From Bacteroidaceae bacterium (GTDB lineage Bacteria; Bacteroidota; Bacteroidia; Bacteroidales; Bacteroidaceae), in the NCBI GenBank assembly GCA_016284115.1, contig JAEEOD010000268.1:1-39734 (forward strand): DNA of 39,734 bases, given 5' to 3'. The notes beneath the pieces were generated by a model, which made no database searches, had not been told where the DNA came from, and was given only the letters and a program-made list of their open reading frames with translations. Positions 1 to 8,483 of the stretch are shown here, piece by piece. Made by a program: the position numbers and the translations under genes. Within the stretch, counting starts at the first letter, position 1, and the number at the start of each line of letters is the position of its first letter.

Positions 1-1137
1 AGTAAGTCCGTGCAGCTCACCACTCTGCTCATAACGACATACAGTGCCAAACTCTGCAATACGCAAAGGCAGATCTTTGTAAGATCGAGGACTGTTCTTA
101 TACATCATACAGTGATGAGGACAGTTCATGGGTTTCAAGAAGTACTCCTCACCCTCTTCTGGTGTATGAATAGGCTGGAAGGAATCCTTACCATAATGTG
201 CATAATGACCAGAAGTAATGTACAGCAACTTATTGCCGATTGGTGGAGTTATCACCTCCTGATAGTCATAACGAGCCTGAATACGGCGCAAGAACTCTTG
301 CAGACGCAAACGTAAAGCAGCACCCTTAGGCAACCACATTGGCAAGCCCTTGCCAACAGTTTCAGAGAACATAAACAAATCCATCTCCTTGCCAATCTTA
401 CGATGGTCGCGTTTCTTGGCTTCCTCAAGCATTACTAAATACTCATCCAAAAGTTTCTTCTTTGGGAAAGAGATACCGTAGATACGAGTCATTTGCTCAC
501 GATTGGCATCACCACGCCAGAATGCAGCAGAAACGCTGGTCAACTTGATGGCTTTGATAGCGCCTGTATTCATCAAGTGAGGACCGCGGCACAAATCGGT
601 AAATGCGCCTTGAGTATAGGTAGAAATCGTACCATCTTCGAGGTCTTGATCTATGTGCTCACACTTATACAACTGACCATCGGCATTGAACAACTTCAAA
701 GCATCAGCCTTAGACACCTCACGGCGGACCAGCTCTTCTTTCTTCGCAGCCAGTTCCTGCATTTTCTTTTCGATAGCAGGCAGGTCACCTTCTTTAATGA
801 CCACACCTTCTTTTGGCATGACATCATAGAAGAAACCGTTTTCAATAGCAGGACCGAAACCAAACTGTATGCCAGGATATAGCTCCTGCAACGCCTCTGC
901 CAACAAGTGTGCACTGGTATGCCAGAAAGTATGCTTACCCTCTTCATCATCCCACTTGTAAAGCACAACCTTGGCATCCTCGTTGATAGGACGGTTCAAA
1001 TCGTAGGTCTCACCATTGACACCACAAGACAAAACATCCTGTGCCAATCGAGAGCTGATGCTCTCTGCAATCTGCAAACCGGTAACTCCACTTTCGTACT
1101 CACGTACAGAGCCATCGGGAAATGTAATCTTTATCAT
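1..1137 (-). CDS. thrS: Threonyl-tRNA synthetase, N-terminal part (cut by window edge)
   Basis: Charges tRNA(Thr) with threonine in the cytoplasm. The 379 residues present start [10 protein letters not shown] and cover the TGS domain (about 1-62), the editing domain with the HxxxH zinc-like motif H73-x3-H77, and its second half with TDLCRGPHL. The start of the class II catalytic core follows, with the MNCPHH segment and the motif 2 arginine region [11 protein letters not shown]. The C-terminal catalytic part and the anticodon-binding domain lie beyond base 1. The ATG at 1137 is preceded by AAGGAAA and by a well-formed promoter at 1173-1203. It lies downstream of a TPR gene in a block (ruvX-def-TPR-thrS) that is common in Bacteroidales. 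The identification is secure; only the truncation is a window artefact. Confidence 0.97.
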   Translation of the reverse strand, partial: MIKITFPDGSVREYESGVTGLQIAESISSRLAQDVLSCGVNGETYDLNRPINEDAKVVLYKWDDEEGKHTFWHTSAHLLAEALQELYPGIQFGFGPAIENGFFYDVMPKEGVVIKEGDLPAIEKKMQELAAKKEELVRREVSKADALKLFNADGQLYKCEHIDQDLEDGTISTYTQGAFTDLCRGPHLMNTGAIKAIKLTSVSAAFWRGDANREQMTRIYGISFPKKKLLDEYLVMLEEAKKRDHRKIGKEMDLFMFSETVGKGLPMWLPKGAALRLRLQEFLRRIQARYDYQEVITPPIGNKLLYITSGHYAHYGKDSFQPIHTPEEGEEYFLKPMNCPHHCMMYKNSPRSYKDLPLRIAEFGTVCRYEQSGELHGLT

Positions 1138-1172
1138 ATTTCTGTTTCCTTATAATTCAAACAATTGAGATG

Positions 1173-1203
1173 CAAAATTACGAAAAATCGAGAGTAGAAC
1201 AAA
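1173..1203 (-). promoter_or_regulatory. Bacteroidetes-type promoter for thrS
   Basis: Read on the minus strand, TTTG (1203-1200) is separated by exactly 19 bp from TAATTTTG (1180-1173). This fits the Bacteroidetes sigma-ABfr consensus TTTG-N19-TAnnTTTG. It gives thrS a leader of about 30 nt. The rest of the 1138-1322 gap shows no further gene. Confidence 0.75.
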
Positions 1204-1322
1204 AAGAACTTGTTTTTTTTTATGCCGAGATGTAGTATTTTATCTATTGGTAGTGATTTCTATTGGAAGAAGAACCATTCATGAACAAAATGATGAACAC
1301 TAAGCATAAAAATAGCTAGAAA

Positions 1323-3362
1323 CTACTCAGTAAAACGTTTGATGACATTGTAAGCAGAGGCAATACCCAATTCTCCTGCCTTACTTAAGTCAGCAATACC
1401 CTGTCGGTTATTCCCTAAGAAAATGTTGGTAAGTCCACGATTATAGTATGCTTCCGCAAAATCAGGTTTCATCTCAATGGCTTTATCATAGTCCGCGATG
1501 GCAGAACGATATTCCTTCATCTGTGTAAGCAAACAAGCGCGGTTGTAATAACCATATACGAAGTCTGGAGCCAACTCTATCACCTTGTCAAGATCACGAC
1601 GCACCAAGGTATAGTCCATGGTCTCCACTTTATCCACCTTCAATTGTCCCGTCAGAGGTATAGTAGTTTGCTGGGCTTGGTTTTCTGCTGTTTGATACTC
1701 AAACTGCTTAAATCTAACGATGGCTCGCATAAAATAGGCAGGAAAGAATGAATCATCTATCAAAATACACTGCGTATAATCGCTAATGGCATTCGAAAAA
1801 TCTTGCACCAAATAGAAATCCATTCCTCGCATAAACCGTTTCATCGGATCACTCTCATTGGTCACAATATCTGCACTGTGCTGATCGATGAGAGAAAAAT
1901 GTAAATTCACCTGGTTAGCATCTAAAGGTGCCTCATTATTAGTAATCAACAAGTCACGGTAGAAAGTCTTGCTATGATTAAGTTCATCCACATAACGATA
2001 ATAATGCATTGTTCTCTTCAAATCAGCAGTCCTTTCATAGAAGGTAAACACAAACATACCCTCAGGCTTTATCGTTACATTTCGATCCTGCACCTTACCC
2101 CTGCTATCATTAGCATAACTACGGTTCGTCTCAGTATCATCAGCGATGACTAGCTTATGATAATTCTCCACATTCTTGTCACTGCGTTTTCGCGTAGTGC
2201 TGGCAGCATCTTCTTGCTCAACTTCATCATTTGCGTCATTACCTTGAGCAGGTTTGTTGACAGATGGGTTATTCAGTCTGTCAATCTGTGCCCGCATGAT
2301 AGCGAACTCGTCTTGCTGGGCGCCTCTAGTATCACCAATTTTCCTACGAGCCTCTGCACGCTGGTAATAACCAGCTGTAAACTCAGGGTAAATAGAAAGT
2401 ACTTTGGAAAAGTCCATGATAGCACCTCTATAATCACCTGTCTGAGAACGCAACAAACCACGGTTATATGTAGCCATCATATCATCAGGGTCGATATTCA
2501 GCACAAAGTCGAAATCTTCAATAGCCCTATTATCATCACCCACTTGCGCACGCAACAAACCACGATTATAATGTCCCATGAAATTGCCTGGATCAATATC
2601 CAATGCAAGGTCGTAGTCACTCATGGCACCACGTAAGTTGTTCTGATGAAAACGCGCCAAGGCTCTGTTAATATAGTTACCAGCATTTTTGACGCTTAAA
2701 CGGATGGCCTGATCAAAATCTTCCTCCGCTTCATGATATTTCCCTTGCTTAAGTTTAACAATAGCTCTGGCACTCCAGCCTCCTGGCTCAAATTTTTCCA
2801 ATTCTATTGCTTTATCATAATCTATCAGTGCTTGAACAGTATCTTTTTCGTTCAGCAGCACCTCACCCCTCATTAGATATGCTGTAGCGTATCGAGGTGC
2901 CACTTCCAATAAACGGTTTAAGTCTTCTTTGGCCAAGTCATATTCTTTCTGCTGCATGTGGCAAAGAGAAAGGTTGTGCCATAGCACCACATTCTCGGGA
3001 TCAAGGCGCAAAGCTGCTGTATAGTCTTGTATGGCATCTGTATAGTTCTGCTGACGAATACGTGCTAAGCCCCTAATCTGATAAGCACCCACAACAAAGG
3101 GATTCCTTTCTATTGCCAAATTACAATCCCTTTCTGCACCTACATAATCATCGAGATAGAATTTCGCCATACCCCTATAAAAATAAGGCTCGTAGAGAAA
3201 AGGCTTAGCGCTGATAATTTGATTGAAGTATTGAATAGATAAGACATAATCCTCAAAATATAATGCGTTCCGAGCAATAGCCATCACTCGGTCTGTATTA
3301 ATCTGAGCCATCAGAAAATTGGGCACAAAAAATAGTAGTAATAGTAGTTTGCGTATGTTCAT
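1323..3362 (-). CDS. Exported tetratricopeptide-repeat protein
   Basis: A 679-residue protein with a signal peptide (MNIRKLLLLLFFVPNFLMAQ, cleavage near residue 19) and two TPR blocks. The N-terminal block (about residues 25-355) is a run of 34-residue repeats with the usual Y-N/R-G-xA and DP signatures. The C-terminal block (about 520-670) has three to four more. The linker (about 360-515) is charged and carries no repeat; it holds a DE-rich stretch and a segment that looks like a folded, non-TPR domain. TPR solenoids mediate protein-protein contacts, so a periplasmic or envelope scaffold role is inferred; the partner is unknown. It follows def by 8 bp and precedes thrS, and probably shares the ruvX-def transcript. 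Confidence 0.85.
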   Translation of the reverse strand: MNIRKLLLLLFFVPNFLMAQINTDRVMAIARNALYFEDYVLSIQYFNQIISAKPFLYEPYFYRGMAKFYLDDYVGAERDCNLAIERNPFVVGAYQIRGLARIRQQNYTDAIQDYTAALRLDPENVVLWHNLSLCHMQQKEYDLAKEDLNRLLEVAPRYATAYLMRGEVLLNEKDTVQALIDYDKAIELEKFEPGGWSARAIVKLKQGKYHEAEEDFDQAIRLSVKNAGNYINRALARFHQNNLRGAMSDYDLALDIDPGNFMGHYNRGLLRAQVGDDNRAIEDFDFVLNIDPDDMMATYNRGLLRSQTGDYRGAIMDFSKVLSIYPEFTAGYYQRAEARRKIGDTRGAQQDEFAIMRAQIDRLNNPSVNKPAQGNDANDEVEQEDAASTTRKRSDKNVENYHKLVIADDTETNRSYANDSRGKVQDRNVTIKPEGMFVFTFYERTADLKRTMHYYRYVDELNHSKTFYRDLLITNNEAPLDANQVNLHFSLIDQHSADIVTNESDPMKRFMRGMDFYLVQDFSNAISDYTQCILIDDSFFPAYFMRAIVRFKQFEYQTAENQAQQTTIPLTGQLKVDKVETMDYTLVRRDLDKVIELAPDFVYGYYNRACLLTQMKEYRSAIADYDKAIEMKPDFAEAYYNRGLTNIFLGNNRQGIADLSKAGELGIASAYNVIKRFTE

Positions 3363-3370
3363 TCTTTATT

Positions 3371-3928
3371 TTAAATCTTGACTGCCTTATAACGATAGGC
3401 ACAACGGACTTTACCTTTTAACATAGCACTAAGCTTGCCTCTAATCATCTGTTTACGAAGTGTAGAGATGTGATCAATAAACATCTTGCCATCCAAATGA
3501 TCAAACTCATGCTGCATCACCCTTGCCAAATAGCCTTCCACCATCTCATCATGTGGTTGCAAATCCTCGTCAAGATATGTCACATGAATTTTGACAGCTC
3601 TTTTCACATTCTCGTGAATGCCAGGCAGGCTCAAACAACCTTCTTCCATATCTTCCAACTCGCCACTGGTTTCAAGGATATGTGGATTAATGAATGCCTT
3701 ACGATAACCTTTGAACTCAGGGAATTCATCTGACAGCACATCTAAATTAACAACAACCACACGAATAGGCAAACCAATTTGAGGAGCTGCCAAGCCAACA
3801 CCTTCTGCAGCGTCCATCGTTTCATGCATATTGGCTATCAACTCCTTCAAATTAGGATAATCTGGAGCTATATCTTCCGCTACCTTACGTAATACTGGCT
3901 GTCCATAAATATAAATTGGTAAAATCAT
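3371..3928 (-). CDS. def: Peptide deformylase
   Basis: Removes the N-formyl group from nascent proteins; an Fe/Zn metalloenzyme acting at the ribosome. All three family motifs are visible: [19 protein letters not shown] (metal-ligand Cys) and QHEFDHLDG (two metal-ligand His plus the catalytic Glu). The 185 residues match the usual length. The frame is open for 21 more codons upstream, but that extension would overlap ruvX and has no counterpart in the family. The ATG at 3928, preceded by AAGGCAG and starting [14 protein letters not shown], is therefore preferred. It begins 19 bp after ruvX stops, which implies one operon. Confidence 0.96.
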   Translation of the reverse strand: MILPIYIYGQPVLRKVAEDIAPDYPNLKELIANMHETMDAAEGVGLAAPQIGLPIRVVVVNLDVLSDEFPEFKGYRKAFINPHILETSGELEDMEEGCLSLPGIHENVKRAVKIHVTYLDEDLQPHDEMVEGYLARVMQHEFDHLDGKMFIDHISTLRKQMIRGKLSAMLKGKVRCAYRYKAVKI

Positions 3929-3947
3929 ATCTGCCTTATTTATCTTT

Positions 3948-4361
3948 CTAATGTTTATTCTCCATATACGACTGCAGGATAATAGTAGCACTTATCTCAT
4001 CTACCAACGCCTTATTCTGCCTGTCTTTCTTCTTCAGTCCTCCATCAATCATAGCACGATGTGCCAATACAGAAGTAAATCGTTCGTCCACATACTCTAT
4101 GGGTATGGCAGGAAACAATTTCTTGAAGCGATTGACAAAAGGTGTGATGTTCGCCATATTATCCGATGCCTCATTGTTCATCTGCTTTGGTAATCCAATG
4201 ACTACCCTCTCTACTGCTTCTTTAGCCATATAGTCAGCAAGAAAAGTCATCAGCTGTGCTGTAGGTACGGTTGTCAATCCATTTGCAATGATTTGCAACT
4301 GATCCGTAACAGCAATGCCTGTACGCTTTCTTCCATAATCTATTGCCAAAATCCTTCCCAT
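3948..4361 (-). CDS. ruvX: Holliday-junction resolvase-like / pre-16S rRNA nuclease YqgF
   Basis: An RNase H-fold protein of 137 residues, the usual size. It opens with [17 protein letters not shown], the family's first acidic strand, followed by [10 protein letters not shown] and [10 protein letters not shown] with the second acidic residue. The E. coli homologue (YqgF) matures the 5' end of 16S rRNA; older annotation calls it a putative Holliday junction resolvase. It is the first gene of the ruvX-def-TPR block and has a possible -7 element just upstream. Confidence 0.95.
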   Translation of the reverse strand: MGRILAIDYGRKRTGIAVTDQLQIIANGLTTVPTAQLMTFLADYMAKEAVERVVIGLPKQMNNEASDNMANITPFVNRFKKLFPAIPIEYVDERFTSVLAHRAMIDGGLKKKDRQNKALVDEISATIILQSYMENKH

Positions 4362-4375
4362 ATGCTAACACTTTG

Positions 4376-4383
4376 CAAAAATA
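4376..4383 (-). promoter_or_regulatory. Possible -7 element upstream of ruvX
   Basis: TATTTTTG on the minus strand matches TAnnTTTG and lies 14 bp before the ruvX ATG. No clear TTTG is found 19-20 bp upstream, so this is only a half-supported promoter. Confidence 0.4.
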
Positions 4384-4425
4384 CGAATATTATTTGAGAA
4401 CAGAAGTGAAAAAAGTCTATAATAT

Positions 4426-4463
4426 GAAAAAAGGGTACTCAAAACTGAGCACCCTTTTTCACA
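4426..4463 (-). terminator. Rho-independent terminator after the OmpA gene
   Basis: On the minus strand, 18 bp past the OmpA stop, GGGTGCTC and GAGTACCC form a stem with one G-T pair around a short AGTTTT loop. It is flanked by an A-run and followed by TTTTTT. It closes the YjbH/OmpA transcript and separates it from ruvX. Confidence 0.85.
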
Positions 4464-4480
4464 TATAGAGTTGATTCTAA

Positions 4481-5656
4481 TTACTCAACACCCATGATTA
4501 CGACGCGAGTTGTTTCACGATCGCCGAACATATTGTCAACACCACCGTTAGAAACGATCTCGAGCTGGCTTGAAGGAACGCCCTCAGCAACGAGTGCATC
4601 GTAAACAGCCTTTGCACGAGCGTCGGTTAACTTCTGGTTGAGGCTTGAGCTACCAGTAGCCTTGTCAGCATAAGCCTGTACTTTGAAAGTACCACCGCTG
4701 GCCTTGATGCCCTCAGCAACCAACTTGATAGTTGCATTAGCATACTTATCAAGCTTAGAGCTACCAATCTTGAAGAAGATAGGAGTCTTGTTGAACTTGG
4801 TCTCAGTAACAGTCTTAGTCTCAGTAACAGTGCGAACCTCAGCAGGTCTGTTCAGGCAATCTGCCAATTCTTTGCGCAGACGGTTGATCTCGTCTGTCAA
4901 AGCTGAAGTGTCAACCTTCTGGTTAACTGGAACGAACTTCTTGCCACCGAAGGTGTAAGTCAAACCAGCGCCAGCATAAATGCCACCTACAGAACTTGCA
5001 GTTGACTTGTAACCCAGATATGAGTCAGCGATTTCACCACGAACCTCAAGATCAATGTCAAGAACTGGAGAAACATTGAACTTACCCAGCAAACCAACAG
5101 AACCGTTGATATGAGGAGTAATTTTTTCCTTAGTATCACCATTAGCAATGACTCTCTGATATGACATCTTATTATCAGACTTGTAATCACCAATATGAGA
5201 CTTAGAGAAAGTCAAACCAGGACCTGCAAAGATAGATAATGTAAACAAACGATCTGGGTCATAACCAAGGATAGCGTTTGTCAAATTGTACAGACCATCC
5301 AAACGAACGATACCGATGTTCTTGTGGAATTTCTGCTCATTAGCCAGATATTCACCATTAGCATTTAAGTTACCAGCTGAATGACGAGTGTCGAAGTTAG
5401 CTCTCCAAACACCTACCTGGCCACGTAAACCAAGAACAGGGGTAAACCACTTACCTAAAGATACAGTGATGTGAGGTGCGATCTTACCGAACTCACCTTC
5501 ATGTTTTCCTGAATAAACAGTTGAAATACCACCAGTTGCACTAATAAAGATATTATCAGCGCCGTTGCTAGTGTATTTTTCTCTGGTTGTCTGAGCTGAT
5601 GCACATACTGCGAAGCTAGCCAACGCCAAAGATAAAAGCATTAATTTAGTTTTCAT
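4481..5656 (-). CDS. OmpA-family outer-membrane protein
   Basis: A 391-residue porin-like protein with a signal peptide (cleavage after CASA). It has an N-terminal beta-barrel region of about 240 residues rich in alternating aromatic strands, then a short heptad-like linker (about 250-270, LTDEINRLRKELADCL). The C-terminal OmpA domain (about 290-391) carries a peptidoglycan-binding helix NQKLTDARAKAVYDAL. It ends in a Bacteroidales-type terminus, RETTRVVIMGVE. Its likely role is to anchor the outer membrane to the cell wall. It is the last gene of a four-gene minus-strand run, 51 bp after the YjbH-like N-half. No clear promoter is seen in that gap, but proteins of this kind are usually abundant, so a separate promoter cannot be excluded. 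Confidence 0.92.
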   Translation of the reverse strand: MKTKLMLLSLALASFAVCASAQTTREKYTSNGADNIFISATGGISTVYSGKHEGEFGKIAPHITVSLGKWFTPVLGLRGQVGVWRANFDTRHSAGNLNANGEYLANEQKFHKNIGIVRLDGLYNLTNAILGYDPDRLFTLSIFAGPGLTFSKSHIGDYKSDNKMSYQRVIANGDTKEKITPHINGSVGLLGKFNVSPVLDIDLEVRGEIADSYLGYKSTASSVGGIYAGAGLTYTFGGKKFVPVNQKVDTSALTDEINRLRKELADCLNRPAEVRTVTETKTVTETKFNKTPIFFKIGSSKLDKYANATIKLVAEGIKASGGTFKVQAYADKATGSSSLNQKLTDARAKAVYDALVAEGVPSSQLEIVSNGGVDNMFGDRETTRVVIMGVE

Positions 5657-5707
5657 CGATTATAAATTTTTAATTATTTACATTTAAATTGTCTCCGTTT
5701 ACTCAAC

Positions 5708-6457
5708 TTACTTCAAGTAAATCTTGTAAGCAAGTCCTCCGGAAAATCTTGTTAATTTTTGCATCTCAAACTGCATGTGCAAATGGTTCAAGAGCAAATA
5801 AGTGGCACCTATAGCAAAATCTTTAGAATCATACTCGGCAATCACACCCAATTGAGGATGAAATGAAGGGTGATAAGAAACTCCGAATGCTGGTCCGTTC
5901 AACGGATAGTCTTTTCGTGTGTTATAAAGATAAGCAATATGTAAACCTATCTCTTCATTTCCTATCTGGATGTGTTTAGTCGCTGCTATATAAAAACGGC
6001 TAAAATATCCATTCACCTTTGAAGAAGCAATATTTTCATCACCTGCCTCAGTATAAGGATCAGAAGTCCCCAATACAATTGCTGGCATATACTTCCAAAA
6101 TTGCCCTTCTTTTATTGGCCGTATTCTAAACCCAAAATATCTATCTTGGTTAAAAAAACCTTTCTCGTTTTTATAGCCTAGAGACTCACCATTAATTAAT
6201 GTAAATGTTGCTGTAATCTCTAACCAAGGAAAGATCGTAAAGCTACCAAAATAATTAAGGGTTCCATAGTTCCACCATGGGGGAGTAAGCCCCTTGTTTA
6301 AATAGTTACCACCAATCATTACAGTCTTGTCTTTCTGCATTTCAGCAGAAGGCATGTTTAATAAACCAGTGGTACCATATGTCAGTTGAGCTGAAAGTTG
6401 CTGATGAAAGAACGCATATAAAAATGCTGTAACTATTATTTTCAGTCGTAATCCCAT
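5708..6457 (-). CDS. YjbH/GfcD-like outer-membrane protein, N-terminal half
   Basis: 249 residues with a signal peptide ending LSAQ, then GTTGLLNMPSAEMQKDKT, which matches the N-terminal strand region of YjbH (the GTGLLxxPTARM-type motif). The remainder is amphipathic beta strands with aromatic girdles and a final aromatic/hydrophobic strand ending in K. In E. coli, YjbH and GfcD are single proteins of about 700 residues tied to exopolysaccharide or group 4 capsule export. Here only the first barrel part is present, and the C-terminal half is a separate upstream gene. The frame opens at a TTG at 6463, but the ATG at 6457 two codons later is the more likely start. The name rests on motif resemblance, not on an alignment. 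Confidence 0.72.
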   Translation of the reverse strand: MGLRLKIIVTAFLYAFFHQQLSAQLTYGTTGLLNMPSAEMQKDKTVMIGGNYLNKGLTPPWWNYGTLNYFGSFTIFPWLEITATFTLINGESLGYKNEKGFFNQDRYFGFRIRPIKEGQFWKYMPAIVLGTSDPYTEAGDENIASSKVNGYFSRFYIAATKHIQIGNEEIGLHIAYLYNTRKDYPLNGPAFGVSYHPSFHPQLGVIAEYDSKDFAIGATYLLLNHLHMQFEMQKLTRFSGGLAYKIYLK

Positions 6458-6490
6458 TATCAACCATAGCTAAACTAACAAATCTTTGGC

Positions 6491-6979
6491 TTATTGGCCA
6501 TCATCTGAACCACCTGCACCACCGCCATGACCGTTGCCACCATCGTGGTCGTGGTCGTGATCGTGGTCGTGATCATCATGTCCAGTAGTAACTAACTCAG
6601 CATCCATTATTGCAGTAGCAATACCTGACTTAGCAGGAGCCTGACCTGGGTTTTTAACAAAAACTTTATAACCTTCAGCTGAGACGGTAACATCATTATT
6701 GAAAGGAGTGCTCTGCTGTGCAGTTTCATAACGTCCATCAGTTCCAGTTGTTGCAGTACCACCATCAAAAGTTACAGTAGCACCAGAAATAGGCTGATAA
6801 GACATTGCGTCAGTAACCTTTCCCGTCAAAACGTAAGAAGGAGTCTCTGGAATTGGGTCTGGTATAATTGTTGCTATACCACCATCCAAATCATAGCAGC
6901 TTGTCAAAGAAGCACAAGTCACTAAAGCGGCCAGCGCCATTTTAGCGCTATTACCAAACAGTTTACTTTTCATTTTCAT
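6491..6979 (-). CDS. Small lipoprotein with a carboxypeptidase-regulatory-like fold and a His-Asp/Gly tail
   Basis: 162 residues. The signal peptide ends at a lipobox (SLTSC, Cys about 28), so it is probably lipidated. Residues about 48-115 (VLTGKVTDAM...GATVTFDGG...TGTDGRYE) look like the beta-sandwich carboxypeptidase-regulatory or Ig-like domain frequent in Bacteroidetes surface proteins. The last 30 residues are low complexity: alternating D-H pairs followed by GGNGHGGGAGG. Such His/Asp runs bind divalent metals in other proteins; here that is inference. It sits between the two YjbH halves, 10 bp after the C-half and 33 bp before the N-half ATG, so it probably belongs to the same machine. 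I do not recognise a named family. Confidence 0.75.
   Translation of the reverse strand: MKMKSKLFGNSAKMALAALVTCASLTSCYDLDGGIATIIPDPIPETPSYVLTGKVTDAMSYQPISGATVTFDGGTATTGTDGRYETAQQSTPFNNDVTVSAEGYKVFVKNPGQAPAKSGIATAIMDAELVTTGHDDHDHDHDHDHDGGNGHGGGAGGSDDGQ
6545..6574 (-). repeat. Five-unit hexanucleotide repeat encoding His-Asp
   Basis: Five consecutive in-frame 6-bp units (plus strand gtggtc or gtgatc) encode the alternating His-Asp tail of the small lipoprotein. The two variants differ only at a synonymous third position. Copy number could change by slippage without breaking the frame. Confidence 0.85.
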
Positions 6980-6989
6980 TTTAAATAAT

Positions 6990-8276
6990 TTAATAATTCA
7001 ACAATTCCGATTTTATAAATATTGGGTTAAAACTACTATTTCTTGTTCTTGCGTTATTATTTGGACTGAAATTAACAGTCTTTCCATAGTATTTCTCATT
7101 ACCAGCATAATATGTTATACCAAAGGTCTCAGCAGGTATAATTCTTGGTATATGCTTTGTACGTTTATATTTCCCATATGGAGGCAATGTTAGAGTAAAG
7201 AAAAAACCTCCATCATAACCGCTATTAGCGATTCTATATCGATGATTGTAATCTATAGTTTTACGCGCATAGAATCCAATGGACGCTTTTCTCATATGCC
7301 TTGCAAACTGAAAATAGAGACCTGTGTCATGACGGATATACTTCTCAACACGCAATTCAAACTGGGTATTATACTTTGGCCAATAATACAAGCCACCTAA
7401 TTTAAACAACCATGTATCCAATTCACCTCGTTCCCATTTCCAACCACCAAGTGTAGAAACACCTACATACATTGCATGTCCTTCAATCGAGAACCTCGGA
7501 TCCTTAAATACGTATTTCATATTCGTTCCAAGTCCCCAATGAAAAGACCCTAAATTTCCAGCAAATGCAGTTACAAATAGATTCTGTACACGGAATGACT
7601 GCGAAATTGTCAAATATCCCAAGCGTGTCTTGCCATATATTTCTCCATAACGCGCCCCACGATGTAATGGAATCACAACCTGACCAGTGAACTTCATTCC
7701 TTCCCAGAGGGACACCTCAATTGTAGGATCCAAACTATAGGAAGATGAATAAATCTTAGTCATCAACATATTCTGGAAATAAAATTCCGGATAAACTACC
7801 AAATCAACCTTGAACAAAGAACGATTCTGCTTTTTAGTTTTCTTAGCAATCTTCCAAGAATCCCCCAATTCATAGGAGGTTTCCCATCCAGCTCTACTAC
7901 CCACTAAAGCAACTGTATCATTTACCTCAACACCTTTTTTATAATAAACAGAGTATTGGGGTACGTTATTATCCAATACAACAATTCTGCAGTCTCTGCC
8001 ATTCGGCATACCTAATGCCTGAATAACATCCACTGCTTTAGCTATACCTACTCCTTGGAGACGGTATGCCATATTTTGCAAACTATATACACGTTCTTTA
8101 TCTGTATCTGTGCAACTGACATTCTCAAAACCCATTTTGATTAATTCCTCAACAGCTGCATCACCAGATTGTGACCACCCTTTCAAAGGGAAAATCAACA
8201 AAAAACCAATAAGCACGATAGCAACTTCGCCGCTGATTCTCAATCTTTTAGTTATGTCAGAATGTCCAAAATACAC
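6990..8276 (-). CDS. YjbH/GfcD-like outer-membrane protein, C-terminal half
   Basis: About 428 residues: a signal-anchor-like N-terminus (VAIVLIGFLLIFPLKGWSQ), then a small alpha/beta region (AAVEELIKMGFENVSC..., VVLDNNVPQYSVYY). This resembles the central periplasmic segment of YjbH. A long beta-barrel follows, ending in a barrel-like region. With the 249-residue partner two genes downstream it would rebuild a full-length YjbH, but with the C-half encoded first. The frame extends to a TTG at 8312, yet that codon overlaps the -7 box of the promoter at 8310-8340 and cannot be in the mRNA. The GTG at 8276 is the best remaining start; TTG at 8243 is possible. Confidence 0.7.
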   Translation of the reverse strand: MYFGHSDITKRLRISGEVAIVLIGFLLIFPLKGWSQSGDAAVEELIKMGFENVSCTDTDKERVYSLQNMAYRLQGVGIAKAVDVIQALGMPNGRDCRIVVLDNNVPQYSVYYKKGVEVNDTVALVGSRAGWETSYELGDSWKIAKKTKKQNRSLFKVDLVVYPEFYFQNMLMTKIYSSSYSLDPTIEVSLWEGMKFTGQVVIPLHRGARYGEIYGKTRLGYLTISQSFRVQNLFVTAFAGNLGSFHWGLGTNMKYVFKDPRFSIEGHAMYVGVSTLGGWKWERGELDTWLFKLGGLYYWPKYNTQFELRVEKYIRHDTGLYFQFARHMRKASIGFYARKTIDYNHRYRIANSGYDGGFFFTLTLPPYGKYKRTKHIPRIIPAETFGITYYAGNEKYYGKTVNFSPNNNARTRNSSFNPIFIKSELLNY

Positions 8277-8309
8277 ACTAAAACACGTATTTATACGCAA
8301 AATACACTG

Positions 8310-8340
8310 CAAATGTAGAGACTATTTTACAATCCACAAA
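8310..8340 (-). promoter_or_regulatory. Promoter of the YjbH-OmpA operon
   Basis: On the minus strand TTTG (8340-8337), a 19-bp spacer and TACATTTG (8317-8310) fit the Bacteroidetes consensus exactly. Transcription should begin near 8303-8306. This rules out the upstream TTG codon at 8312 as a translation start. The rest of the 8341-8483 gap is AT-rich, with only a weak CCTTAT/ATAAGG hairpin near 8462. Confidence 0.75.
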
Positions 8341-8483
8341 GTTTTTTTTAAAAAAAATTAAGTTTATAATTGTTTTTTCTTAAAAATAACCCCCTCGCGG
8401 ACAACAAAAAGTCTCTTCATTGCTTCAAGTTATAGTAGGAATCAAATTCCCCACATTTACACCTTATTATAAATAAGGAGAAA

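Noticed and set aside
2157..2636. A 159-codon plus-strand frame within the TPR gene
   Set aside because: It arises from the repetitive coding sequence on the other strand; its own repeats mirror the TPR units.
3929..3991. Upstream extension of the deformylase
   Set aside because: It would overlap ruvX by over 40 bp and adds a 21-residue leader absent from the family; the ATG at 3928 has its own ribosome-binding site.
8458..8482. CCTTAT/ATAAGG hairpin as a terminator of the SPOR gene
   Set aside because: The stem is only six AT-rich base pairs with no T-run, too weak to call.
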